Shown here in pieces: positions 1 to 7,995 of a stretch of DNA of 64,000 nucleotides. Source of the stretch: Thermogemmatispora sp042408965. Its GTDB lineage: Bacteria > Chloroflexota > Ktedonobacteria > Ktedonobacterales > Ktedonobacteraceae. The notes below the pieces were generated by a model, which was not told the origin of the DNA, searched no databases, and saw only the letters and a program-made list of their open reading frames with translations. The translations under genes and the position numbers were made by a program. The stretch spans positions 1 to 64,000 of the forward strand of contig JBHOQN010000008.1 in assembly GCA_042408965.1 (NCBI GenBank), written 5' to 3'. The number at the start of each line of letters is the position of its first letter. Within the stretch, counting starts at the first letter, position 1.

Positions 1-80
1 GTCGGGTTGAGTTGTACGACGATCGTCCTATCCATGCACATAGCATATCATATATGTCAGGCGATGGTCAAGCACAGAAA

Positions 81-118
81 GGAGGGGGCGCATTCCTCCC
101 CACGCCTGAAGGCGGGGG
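81..118 (+). mobile_element. hairpin resembling the right end / guide-RNA scaffold of an IS200/IS605-type TnpB element
   Basis: The stretch holds a GC-rich stem: a run of C, then CGCC-TGAA-GGCG, then a run of G, preceded by a second pairing between GGAGG at 81-85 and CCTCC near 94-98. This layout (cctcccc, a short stem with an A-rich loop, gggg, tctcctg) is familiar to me from the 3' ends of TnpB-encoding transposons. No tnpB coding sequence is inside the window, so it would have to lie left of position 1. The identification rests on resemblance only; it could equally be an unrelated GC-rich hairpin or a terminator of the preceding gene. Confidence 0.3.
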
Positions 119-201
119 TCTCCTGCGCCTATATGATGAACCTGACCGTCATCGTCACCTGACCAGCAGAGGAGCGGAGCAAAGCGGCCAGGACGGTTAA
201 G

Positions 202-310
202 GAGTCTGCACTCTCACCACGGAGCACAAACGTGCTAGAATAGAGACCGCTGAGCAGGTCCTTTAGCGGCTACAGCCGACGTCTGAGAGCGAAGAGAGGA
301 GTGCAGACTC
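202..310 (+). promoter_or_regulatory. 12-bp inverted repeat bracketing the 5' leader of the CNNM/CorC gene
   Basis: GAGTCTGCACTC at 202-213 is perfectly complementary to GAGTGCAGACTC at 299-310, with 85 nt between. The right arm begins inside the purine-rich ribosome-binding site (294-301) and runs up to the ATG at 311, so pairing of the two arms in the mRNA would hide the start region. Whether transcription begins upstream of 202 is not known; a TAGAAT at 235-240 could be a -10 element, which would put the left arm outside the message. The rest of 1-310 holds no supported gene. Confidence 0.4.
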
Positions 311-1621
311 ATGTCCGCCAATCTCGGCATAGAACTACTGATCATTTTCCTCCTGATGGTCGCCAACGGCTTCTTCGCGGCCTCAGAGATCGCCACGGTC
401 TCAGCGCGGCGCGGCCGTCTGCAGCAGCAGGCCGAAGCCGGCAAGAAGCGCGCGCGACAGGCGCTGCAACTGGCCGAGGAGCCGGACCGCTTCCTGGCAA
501 CCGTTCAGGTTGGCATCACCCTGATCAGCACGCTGGCCGCCGCCTTCAGCGGCGCCAGCCTCAGCGCGCCGCTGGCCGCCTGGCTGAGCCATCTCCCGCT
601 GGTCGGCTCCTACGCCGAGACGCTGGCCCTGGCGCTCGTCGTACTCCTCGTGACCTACTTCACGCTGATCATCGGTGAGCTGGCGCCCAAGCGCATCGCC
701 CTGCAGCACGCCGAGAGCGTCGCCAGCGCCGTCGCGCCCATCATGACCTTCCTCGCTCGCAGCGCCCGCCCCATCGTAGCCCTGCTGACCTCCTCGACCA
801 ACCTGCTGATGCGCCTGCTCGGCCAGAAAGTCGTCAGCGAGCCGGAGGTGACAGAGGAAGACATCGTCTATCTGACCCACGAAGGCATCGTCAGCGGCAC
901 CGTCGAACGCGAAGAGGAGGAGTTCATCCGCCGTGCGCTGCACTTCGCCGATCGTACGCTGCGCGAGGTGATGCGACCACGCAGCGAGATCGTAGCGATC
1001 GAGGCCCAGACCCCGCTGCGAGAGGTCGCAGCCCTCTTTCTGGAAAGTGGCTACAGCCGCCTCCCTGTCTACCGCGAGCAGATCGACAACATCATCGGCA
1101 TCCTCCACGCCAAAGATCTCCTCTATATGATCGCCAACGGCACAGACAGAGAGTACCTGCGTCTCCTGCGCACCCCTCTCTTCGCCCTGGAACAGCAGCA
1201 CCTCGACGACCTGCTCAGACGCTTCAAGCGCGAGCGCGCCCAGATCGCCATCGTGATCGACGAGTACAGCCAAGTCAGCGGCCTGGTGACCATGGAGGAT
1301 CTGCTGGAGGAGCTGGTGGGCGAGATCCAGGACGAGTACGACTTCGACGAGGAGCGCAGCATCGTGATGCGCGAGGATGGCTCCTGGCTGGTGGATGGCC
1401 TGGAGAGCTACGAGACGGTGCGTGAGCAGATCGACCTTCCTCCCATCCCCGAAGAGGAGCGCGGCCTCTACAGCAGCATCGCCGGGCTGGTCCAGGCTCA
1501 TCTGGATCGCATTCCCCATGAGGGCGACCAGATCGAGATCGGCGACTTTGTACTGGAGGTCGTGGATATGGACGGCCGCCGCGTGGATAAGGTGCTGATC
1601 CGTCGTAAGGAGCAGGCCTGA
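311..1621 (+). CDS. CNNM/CorC-family membrane protein (hemolysin-like, DUF21-CBS-CorC_HlyC)
   Basis: This 436-residue protein has the standard three-part layout of the family. The N-terminal DUF21 membrane domain (about residues 1-190) has hydrophobic segments near 5-25, 60-85, 95-120 and 130-150. A pair of CBS domains follows (about 210-335). The acidic C-terminal CorC_HlyC transporter-associated domain runs from about 345 to 430. Members of this family are linked to magnesium/cobalt efflux, and older annotations call them hemolysins. The ATG at 311 follows a GAGAGGAG ribosome-binding site. The gene stands alone, convergent with the dehydrogenase at 1815-2792. Family assignment is firm; the transported ion is inferred from the family. 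Confidence 0.9.
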   Translation: MSANLGIELLIIFLLMVANGFFAASEIATVSARRGRLQQQAEAGKKRARQALQLAEEPDRFLATVQVGITLISTLAAAFSGASLSAPLAAWLSHLPLVGSYAETLALALVVLLVTYFTLIIGELAPKRIALQHAESVASAVAPIMTFLARSARPIVALLTSSTNLLMRLLGQKVVSEPEVTEEDIVYLTHEGIVSGTVEREEEEFIRRALHFADRTLREVMRPRSEIVAIEAQTPLREVAALFLESGYSRLPVYREQIDNIIGILHAKDLLYMIANGTDREYLRLLRTPLFALEQQHLDDLLRRFKRERAQIAIVIDEYSQVSGLVTMEDLLEELVGEIQDEYDFDEERSIVMREDGSWLVDGLESYETVREQIDLPPIPEEERGLYSSIAGLVQAHLDRIPHEGDQIEIGDFVLEVVDMDGRRVDKVLIRRKEQA

Positions 1622-1784
1622 AGCGCACCAGGGCCTCCGCCCGGCCAGGAGCAGGTCACCAGAACCTGGCACGCCGAGCGCGCAGAGGGCAGCCAGCAGA
1701 GTGCCGGGCAGAGGGGGAAGAAGGACGAACGGGCGGAGGCAGCCGCGATCCCCCGTCCCCTGACCACTCTGTGTCTCCTTTCCT

Positions 1785-1802
1785 GGCCGCAGCGGAGCGG
1801 CC
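1785..1802. terminator. GC-rich hairpin between convergent genes
   Basis: GGCCGC and GCGGCC form a 6-bp stem with a 6-nt loop in the gap between the convergent genes ending at 1621 and 1815. There is no T-run on either side, so it is at best a weak or factor-dependent terminator. Confidence 0.25.
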
Positions 1803-1814
1803 CGTCACGGCGGG

Positions 1815-2792
1815 CTAGAGCAGCCTGATCACCAGTTTGCCGAAGTTGCGATTCTCAGCCATCACGCGATGGGCCTCGGCGATCTCCTCCAGGGCATAGG
1901 TCCGATCGATCACCGGTCTGACCTTGCCAGCGGCCAGCAGCGGCAGCACCGAGGTCGCAAAGCGCCGTGTCACCGCCAGCTTCTCCTCGAGCGTGCGCGA
2001 ACGGAGCGTCGAGCCACGAATCTGAGCGCGCTTGCCCATCAACAGGCCCAGATTGATCGTGGCCTGCGCACCGCCCATGGTAGCCAGCATGACGATCCGT
2101 CCCCAGGGCGCCAGCGCCTCCAGATTCTGCTCCAGGTAAGCGGACCCGACAAAGTCCAGGATGACATGCACACCCCGGCCAGCGGTCAGACGCGCCACCT
2201 CAGCGGCGAATCCAGCGGGCGGAAGCGATACATCCAGACCCAGCTCACGGGCCAGCTCGAGCTTGGCGGGCGTGCGCGCGGTGCCGAAGACGCTGGCGCC
2301 AGCCGCATGGGCCAGCTGGACGGCGGCCGTACCCACCCCGCTGCCAACAGCGTGAATCAGGACGCGCTCACCCATCTGCAGCGCAGCCTGAGTGAAGAGC
2401 GCGTCGTGAGCGGTCATAAAGACCTCGGGGATGGCCGCCGCCTGGACAGCATCCAGGTTGTCGGGAATAGCAACCAGCAGCCCCTCGTGAACGACAATAT
2501 AGTCGGCCTGGGCACCACCGCCGGCCAGGCCCATCACGCGCTGGCCGGGCGTCCAGGTGCGTACCAGCGGCCCCACGGCATCGACAACCCCGGCGAACTC
2601 GAGACCGGGAATGCTGGCCGGCGCATCGGGCGGCGCGGGATAGCCGCCGGCACGTTGAAGGAGATCAGCGCGGTTGAGGCCGGCGGCATGGACGCGCACG
2701 CGCACCTGCTCACCCTGCGGCTCGGGGGTCGGTACATCCTGAATCTGCAGCACCTCGGGACCACCGGGGCGCGTAATCACAACGGCTCGCAT
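1815..2792 (-). CDS. zinc-independent quinone-oxidoreductase-type medium-chain dehydrogenase
   Basis: This 325-residue protein belongs to the MDR superfamily. It begins with the family's typical MRAVVITRPGGPEVL start, has the GroES-like fold in the first ~120 residues and a Rossmann nucleotide motif (AVGSGVGTAAVQLA) near residue 150. The catalytic and structural zinc ligands of alcohol dehydrogenases are absent, which places it with the NAD(P)H:quinone oxidoreductase group (PIG3/Qor type). It probably reduces quinones or enones with NADPH in the cytoplasm. The ATG follows GGAGG with a 9-nt spacer. It points the same way as the upstream glycosyltransferase gene, 93 bp away. The substrate cannot be read from sequence. 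Confidence 0.88.
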   Translation of the reverse strand: MRAVVITRPGGPEVLQIQDVPTPEPQGEQVRVRVHAAGLNRADLLQRAGGYPAPPDAPASIPGLEFAGVVDAVGPLVRTWTPGQRVMGLAGGGAQADYIVVHEGLLVAIPDNLDAVQAAAIPEVFMTAHDALFTQAALQMGERVLIHAVGSGVGTAAVQLAHAAGASVFGTARTPAKLELARELGLDVSLPPAGFAAEVARLTAGRGVHVILDFVGSAYLEQNLEALAPWGRIVMLATMGGAQATINLGLLMGKRAQIRGSTLRSRTLEEKLAVTRRFATSVLPLLAAGKVRPVIDRTYALEEIAEAHRVMAENRNFGKLVIRLL

Positions 2793-2856
2793 GAGATTCT
2801 ACCTCCAGCGGACAGACGTTTTCTCTCTCCCTTAGCTTAGCACATCTGGCAGCCCT

Positions 2857-2868
2857 GTTCCGCGGAAC
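2857..2868. repeat. 12-bp perfect palindrome GTTCCGCGGAAC
   Basis: It lies in the 93-bp gap between the stop of the 2886-4448 gene and the start of the 1815-2792 gene, both on the minus strand. It could be a terminator stem for the former or an operator for the latter; no T-run follows. Confidence 0.3.
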
Positions 2869-2885
2869 GGCCCCGGCGGGCCAGA

Positions 2886-4448
2886 TCACGTTCTGACCCA
2901 GAGCTCCTGGCCCGGCCCATAGGTGCGCAGCAGATGGAAATGCTGCGCTACCCAGGCATGAAAGCCGGCGACAGGCTTCAGATAGAAGCGGCCGCTGAAA
3001 AAGAGGACGGCCCCTACCTGCGGCTGCAGGCTGGCAACGATGAGCTGATGCAGCGAGAGATAGCCGGTTCTGATGCGCACGGTGGAGGTGTCAACCAGCA
3101 TGGGCGGCGTACCGCGATCGGCGAGCACAGCTACAAACGGCTCGTCGGTGATGACCAGTTGATCAGGGGTGAGGGTGCGCTGCAGATCGCGGGCGGCCTG
3201 CAGCTCCAGCGCGGGGCTGGCAGCAGCGGGCGGATGGGCATAGTAATGCACGTCGCCGAGCGTGGCCTGGCCCAGCGTGAGGAGCAGCAGGAGCAGCGCC
3301 AGGCCATCCAGCAGCAGGGCAGGCCTGAAACGAGGGAGGGAGCGAAGCAGGAGAGCAGGCTCGCCCATTCCCAGGACTGCCAGAGCCACCAGCGGTGGCA
3401 CCAGGGCCACGAAATGGTGGGGCAGCAGGGGGGCCTGATCGATCAGCATGGCGACCGTCGCCAGCAGCCAGGCCAGCAGCGGAAGGAAGCGCCAGTCACG
3501 TCTGAGGAGGGCCAGTAGAGCGCCACAGAGAGCGCACAGCGCCAGCAGCGAGCACAGGGCCTGCAGCACCATCTGCGCGTTCTGTCGGAGCGTGCGAAAG
3601 ATGGGAGCGGCCTGGGTGTGAAAGGTAAAGACCCCATCCAGCATGGCGCGGTAGCTGCCGAGGAAGGGAAGCACGAGGAGCAAGATACAGAGGCAGGCAA
3701 CGAGCAGAGCCAGCAGGGCCTGCAGGAGGATCTGCCCGCTGCGCCGCCGCCGTTCGCCGCGATCGGCAGCGGCACTGTTCCACGCCTGCCAGAGATCGCC
3801 GGCGACCAGGAGGGCGCAGGGCGCCAGGGCCGGCACGGCCAGCAGCTTGTACATCAGGGCCAGGGCCAGCACCAGCCCCGTCAGCCCGGCCAGCAGGAGC
3901 CGGCGCCCGCGGGCACTGGCGGGCTGACTGGCCCAGGTGAAGGCCAGGCCGACGGCCAGGCAGGCGAGCGCAACGCTGGGGCCATCGGCCTGCAGGACGC
4001 GCGCCTCCGCCAGCAAGGTCACGTTTGTCAGCGTGAGCAGCGCCGCCACGATGGCCCCCAGACGACCCCGCAGGGCATGGCCGAGGAGGATGGCTCCCAG
4101 AAGGCCGACCAGCCCCCAGAGGGCGACGCTCACACGTGCCGCCCACAGGCTGCCGCCCAGCAGAGCGAAGAGGGGATAGGCGGAGAGGAGAAAGAAGGGC
4201 GGCTGAGAATAAAAGATCTGCTGATAGAGCTGATAACCACTCTGCATCGCATGCAGCGATTGCCAGTAGACACCCTCGTCGAAATCCCGCTCGATAGGCT
4301 GACCCAGCCGATAGAAGTACATCAGAAGTGCACAGATGACCAGCAGAGCCAGAATCGCCAGGCTCAGCCACGCCCAGAAGCGCTCCTGGGGTCCGGGCGC
4401 GCCTCTGTCAGGAAGCGTCTCCTGATCCAGGATGATTGATTCTGCCAT
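2886..4448 (-). CDS. GT39/ArnT-like multi-pass membrane glycosyltransferase
   Basis: The protein has 520 residues. An early hydrophobic segment at about 24-45 is followed by a loop with an acidic motif (ERDFDEGVYW), which matches the first extracytoplasmic loop of C-type glycosyltransferases that use polyprenyl-phosphate sugars. About ten further membrane spans and a soluble C-terminal end (about 420-520) follow. An upstream in-frame ATG at 4613 exists, but a TATAAT at 4510-4515 lies inside that extension, so the ATG at 4448 (MAESIILDQ) is the better start. It is divergent from a second gene of the same general type at 4651. The likely role is adding sugars to envelope lipids or proteins; the acceptor is unknown. 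Confidence 0.75.
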   Translation of the reverse strand: MAESIILDQETLPDRGAPGPQERFWAWLSLAILALLVICALLMYFYRLGQPIERDFDEGVYWQSLHAMQSGYQLYQQIFYSQPPFFLLSAYPLFALLGGSLWAARVSVALWGLVGLLGAILLGHALRGRLGAIVAALLTLTNVTLLAEARVLQADGPSVALACLAVGLAFTWASQPASARGRRLLLAGLTGLVLALALMYKLLAVPALAPCALLVAGDLWQAWNSAAADRGERRRRSGQILLQALLALLVACLCILLLVLPFLGSYRAMLDGVFTFHTQAAPIFRTLRQNAQMVLQALCSLLALCALCGALLALLRRDWRFLPLLAWLLATVAMLIDQAPLLPHHFVALVPPLVALAVLGMGEPALLLRSLPRFRPALLLDGLALLLLLLTLGQATLGDVHYYAHPPAAASPALELQAARDLQRTLTPDQLVITDEPFVAVLADRGTPPMLVDTSTVRIRTGYLSLHQLIVASLQPQVGAVLFFSGRFYLKPVAGFHAWVAQHFHLLRTYGPGQELWVRT

Positions 4449-4509
4449 AACCCACTCGCAGCTCGTATGTTTATTTCGCAAGATGCCCGTCTCAATAGAC
4501 CTATGCCAC

Positions 4510-4515
4510 ATTATA
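4510..4515 (-). promoter_or_regulatory. -10 element TATAAT for the 2886-4448 gene
   Basis: A perfect TATAAT on the minus strand lies about 62 bp upstream of the ATG at 4448. No good -35 hexamer is visible 16-18 bp upstream. It matters because it makes the longer reading frame from 4613 unlikely to be translated. Confidence 0.45.
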
Positions 4516-4583
4516 GCTCTAGCGAAAAGCAGGGGCGCCAGCATAGGAGTTCCGGGTAGGAGAGGCGGCCCTCCGGCGCGAAG

Positions 4584-4614
4584 TTGCATCGACAGACGCT
4601 CCAAATGATACAAT
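4584..4614 (+). promoter_or_regulatory. candidate promoter TTGCAT / TACAAT for the 4651-6438 gene
   Basis: TTGCAT at 4584-4589 and TACAAT at 4609-4614 are separated by 19 bp, slightly long. A second AT-rich stretch (TATAAA at 4618) lies just downstream. The element is close enough to the ATG at 4651 to give a short leader. Confidence 0.4.
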
Positions 4615-4650
4615 AGTATAAAATAGTGGTATGTAAGGTGGAAGTGTTGT

Positions 4651-6438
4651 ATGTCTTTGATCGCTCACCGAACAACCTCCAGACATAGGGAGGCGCAAGA
4701 GAAGATAGGATCGCAAGACAGCGGGCGCGGGCGACTGGCGACGCTGTTCGGCGCGGGCGCCCTGACACTGCTCGCGCTGATCCCGCGTCTCGCGCTGGCC
4801 AGGCAGCTCGACGTCACCACCGATGAGCCAATCTACGCCCAGAGTGGCGCGCGTTACATCCAGCTCCTGCGTCACTTCGACGTTGGCGCGCAGGACTGGC
4901 TCCTGAATTACGAACACCCCGCCTTCGCCAAGCTACTCATGGGGATCGCCATCCACCTCAGCCACCTGCTCCAGCCTACCCAGAACATGCTCTTCGCGGC
5001 GCGGCTACCGAGCGTCCTGCTTGGAGCACTGCTGGTCGGGCTGCTCTATGCAGCGGGCAGCGCGCTCGCTGATCGCAGGCTGGCCCTGCTGGCAGCACTC
5101 ACCCTGGCCTGGAGTCCCTGGGCAATCTTCCTCAACGCGCAGGCCACCCTGGACACCACCATGACTACGCTCATCAGTAGCGCCTTCCTCGTGCTCTGGT
5201 TCGCGCGAACGCGGCCGCGCCTCTACCTCCTCTGGGGCGTACTGATGGGCCTCGCTGGGGCGAGCAAATATCCCGCTGCCCTGGTCGTACCCGGCATGCT
5301 GTTCTTCGTGCTCTACGACTACAGCCTGCTGCAGCGCCGTCTCCCGCCCTGGCGCCACTGCCTCGCGGGCCTGGCGCTGGTGCCCAGCACGTTCTTCCTG
5401 GCGGACCCGCTGATCTGGGCCGATCCCGTGCACCGGCTGGCTCACAGCCTGCGCTTCTCCCTGCACCATGCCCACGAGGGACATCTCAGCTTCTGGGCTG
5501 GTCATGTCTACTTGCACGTTCCCGGCTGGCTGATTCTCTACGTACTCGTGGCCAAAGTCAGTGCCGTCGTCACCATCCCGGCCGCCATCTTCGCGCTGGT
5601 CAGCCTCGGTCGCGCCAGCCGCCAGCACCTCTGGCCGCTGCTCCTCACGCTGCGCCAGGGGAGAGCGGGACCTCAGGCCGAGGCGGTGATCCAGCCTGAC
5701 TCCAGCAGACTGGCCGGATCGGCCCTGATCTTCTGCTGGCTGGTCCCCTCTCTGCTGACCTTCAGCCGCCTGACGATCCTCGTCGGCACCCATTACTATC
5801 TCCCCATCCTGCCGGCCCTGATGCTCGCTGGCGCCGCCGGCCTGCTGCTCCTCTGCGAGGGCGCGCTCCAGCTCTGGAGACGGGTGATCAACCAGCACGG
5901 CGCCGCACAGGCTCTTCCCTCGCCGTCTGCGGATCGCAGGGCCGCCCCCGTCTCCCTCGGGGGTGCAGCGCGGTGGCAGTCAGCGCTCGGCCTGACAGGT
6001 CTGGTGCTGCTCTTTGCCGCTCCCCATCTCTGGGGACTGCTGAGCGTCAACCAGTGCGAGGGCTACACCTCAGAGTTCTTCGCTGGCGAAAACGCCAGCC
6101 TCCAGGTGGCCTACGCCGCCTACCGTGAGGCCTACGAGTGGCTGCAGATCCACAGCCAGGGTCCTGGTAGCGTGGGCCTGGTGGGCGGTCCAGCCATGCC
6201 GCTCTGGTACGTTGCCAATCCGCAACAGATCGGCAGGCTCCGGCTGGTCGCCGTGGAGTACGGACGTCAGAGCTATCCCTTCACCTATCTGGTCTGGCCA
6301 ATGCATCTGATCCAGCGCCACATCGCCATCCCGGCCGTGTGGCGCCGGCGCATTGTGCACACGATCAGCGGAGGGCAAACGACCTATTGCTTCATTCTGG
6401 CTCGCGATCCCGCCAGTCTCAGGCTCAGCGGACCATAG
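4651..6438 (+). CDS. GT39/PMT-like multi-pass membrane glycosyltransferase
   Basis: This protein of 595 residues has a short basic N-terminus and a first hydrophobic segment at about 30-48. The acidic TTDEPIYAQSG loop at about 54-64 is the place where GT39 enzymes carry the catalytic acidic residues. Further on are a conserved-looking NYEHPAFAKL segment, about ten more membrane spans, and a C-terminal soluble part with few hydrophobic stretches (about 470-595). It would use a lipid-linked sugar on the outer face of the membrane. It is divergent from the related gene at 2886-4448 and sits 64 bp before murF. The acceptor is not predictable. Confidence 0.75.
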   Translation: MSLIAHRTTSRHREAQEKIGSQDSGRGRLATLFGAGALTLLALIPRLALARQLDVTTDEPIYAQSGARYIQLLRHFDVGAQDWLLNYEHPAFAKLLMGIAIHLSHLLQPTQNMLFAARLPSVLLGALLVGLLYAAGSALADRRLALLAALTLAWSPWAIFLNAQATLDTTMTTLISSAFLVLWFARTRPRLYLLWGVLMGLAGASKYPAALVVPGMLFFVLYDYSLLQRRLPPWRHCLAGLALVPSTFFLADPLIWADPVHRLAHSLRFSLHHAHEGHLSFWAGHVYLHVPGWLILYVLVAKVSAVVTIPAAIFALVSLGRASRQHLWPLLLTLRQGRAGPQAEAVIQPDSSRLAGSALIFCWLVPSLLTFSRLTILVGTHYYLPILPALMLAGAAGLLLLCEGALQLWRRVINQHGAAQALPSPSADRRAAPVSLGGAARWQSALGLTGLVLLFAAPHLWGLLSVNQCEGYTSEFFAGENASLQVAYAAYREAYEWLQIHSQGPGSVGLVGGPAMPLWYVANPQQIGRLRLVAVEYGRQSYPFTYLVWPMHLIQRHIAIPAVWRRRIVHTISGGQTTYCFILARDPASLRLSGP

Positions 6439-6449
6439 GCTCGCGGCTA

Positions 6450-6458
6450 TGATATAAT
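6450..6458 (+). promoter_or_regulatory. extended -10 promoter TGaTATAAT for murF
   Basis: TATAAT at 6453-6458 is preceded by TG at 6450-6451, the extended -10 form that tolerates a poor -35. It lies 44 bp ahead of the murF ATG at 6503, just after the stop of the preceding gene, giving murF and probably ddl and the epimerase their own transcript start. Confidence 0.55.
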
Positions 6459-6502
6459 GGTCCCAAAAACTCATCGCGAGGTAGAGGAGAGGACGCAGCG
6501 CC

Positions 6503-7927
6503 ATGTTCACTCTCAACGATATCCGGCTCGCCTGCGGCAGCGAGGTGCGCCTGCAGGGCGCCATCCCTCCAGAACGTGATCTGATCTTTCCCGCCGCCCA
6601 TCACGACAGCCGCCAGATCCAGGCAGGTGACCTGTTCATCGCCATCAAAGGGGCGCGCGTCGATGGACACCGCTTCATCCCCGACGTAGCACGCCGGGGG
6701 GCGCGTGCCGCCCTCTGCAGCCAGCCCGCCGAGGATGTGCCACCCGACTTCCTGCAGATCGTCGTTCCCGACGTCGTCGCCGCGCTGCACGCCATCGCCC
6801 GCGTGCGCGCAGAGCGCCAGCAGGGCACGACCTTCATCGGCATCACCGGGAGCAACGGGAAAACCAGCACCAAGGAGGCGATCGCCGCCGTGCTGAGCCG
6901 GCAGGCCCCTACGCTCAAGACCTTCGCCTCCTATAACAATGAGATCGGCTATCCACTGACGCTGCTGCGCCTGGAGTCCAGGCATCGCTACGCCGTCCTG
7001 GAGATGGGGGCGCAGTGGGTAGGCGAGCTGGCCTGGCTCTGCAAGACGATCGCGCGGCCCCACTGGTCTGTCATCACCAATGTGGGCAGCGCGCACCTGG
7101 AGTATTTCAAATCCGTCGAGGGGATCATCGCCGCCAAGGGCGAGCTGGTCGAGGCCCTCTCCCCTGAAGGCATCGCCCTGCTGAATTACGACGATCCCAA
7201 CGTGCGCGCTATGGCAGCACGGACACAGGCCCGCGTCCTCTATTACGGCTGCGCGGAGGGGGCCGAGGTGCGAGCCACGAACCTGGGCGGCGATCCCCTG
7301 CGCGGCCGACGTTTCACGCTCAGCTATCAGGGTCGCACGAGCGAGATCCAGCTCCACATTCCGGGCGATCACGGCATCTACATCGCCCTGGCGGCGGCCG
7401 CCGCCGGCTGCGCCGCCGGCATCGACCTCGAGGAGATTCGCGCGGCTCTGGAGTCGTTGGCGCCCGTCAAGGGACGCGGCGAGATCAAGATTGGTCCCCA
7501 GGGGAGCACGCTGATCGACGACAGCTACAACGCCAGCGCCGAATCCATCATCGCTATCGCTCGCGCCATGCAGAGCACGCCCCTCGCGGCCGGCGGGCGA
7601 CGCTGGGCTGTGCTGGGCGACATCTTTGAGCTGGGCAGCCACGCCGAGCGGGAGCACCGGCGCGCCGGCGAGGCCCTGGCCACGCTCGTCGACTACCTCG
7701 TCGCCGTGGGCGATCAGGCACGCTATTACGTCGAGGGGGCCGTGGCTGCAGGCCTGCCCCGCGAGCGAACCTACTACTTCCCCGCCGACGTGAGCGACGG
7801 CGAGGCCCTCGAGTCGGCCCGGCGCGCCGCGGCCGCCCTCGTCAGCTCGCAGGTGCAGCCGGCCGACCTGGTGCTGCTCAAGGGATCACGCGGCATGGCG
7901 ATGGAGCGCATCCTGGAGATGTGGTAA
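6503..7927 (+). CDS. murF: UDP-N-acetylmuramoyl-tripeptide--D-alanyl-D-alanine ligase
   Basis: MurF adds the D-Ala-D-Ala dipeptide to the UDP-MurNAc-tripeptide in the last cytoplasmic step of peptidoglycan precursor synthesis. The 474-residue product has the Mur-ligase layout. The N-terminal substrate domain (1-100) carries the DSRQI segment near residue 36. The central ATPase has the P-loop GSNGKT at 116-121. The C-terminal ligase domain (about 320-474) includes the DDSYNASAES segment typical of MurF. A GAGGAGAGG ribosome-binding site precedes the ATG. Ddl, which makes the D-Ala-D-Ala substrate, follows 68 bp downstream, a strong contextual match. Confidence 0.96.
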   Translation: MFTLNDIRLACGSEVRLQGAIPPERDLIFPAAHHDSRQIQAGDLFIAIKGARVDGHRFIPDVARRGARAALCSQPAEDVPPDFLQIVVPDVVAALHAIARVRAERQQGTTFIGITGSNGKTSTKEAIAAVLSRQAPTLKTFASYNNEIGYPLTLLRLESRHRYAVLEMGAQWVGELAWLCKTIARPHWSVITNVGSAHLEYFKSVEGIIAAKGELVEALSPEGIALLNYDDPNVRAMAARTQARVLYYGCAEGAEVRATNLGGDPLRGRRFTLSYQGRTSEIQLHIPGDHGIYIALAAAAAGCAAGIDLEEIRAALESLAPVKGRGEIKIGPQGSTLIDDSYNASAESIIAIARAMQSTPLAAGGRRWAVLGDIFELGSHAEREHRRAGEALATLVDYLVAVGDQARYYVEGAVAAGLPRERTYYFPADVSDGEALESARRAAAALVSSQVQPADLVLLKGSRGMAMERILEMW

Positions 7928-7995
7928 GCCGACAGCAGTCAACCAGGGCCAGGGGGCGCAGAGAGCAGAGCAGAGAGAAAGGATTGGATTGAGCG

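Noticed and set aside
12..200. 62-residue open frame at the left edge
   Set aside because: It runs through the GC-rich hairpin, has no ribosome site and no recognisable content.
401..1672. 423-residue open frame antisense to the CNNM/CorC gene
   Set aside because: It is a shadow of a high-GC coding sequence, has no recognisable domain, and the plus-strand frame is clearly the real gene.
1869..4439. Long plus-strand frames opposite the dehydrogenase and glycosyltransferase genes
   Set aside because: They are low-complexity, rich in Gln/Gly/Arg, have no domains, and lie entirely over well-supported minus-strand genes.
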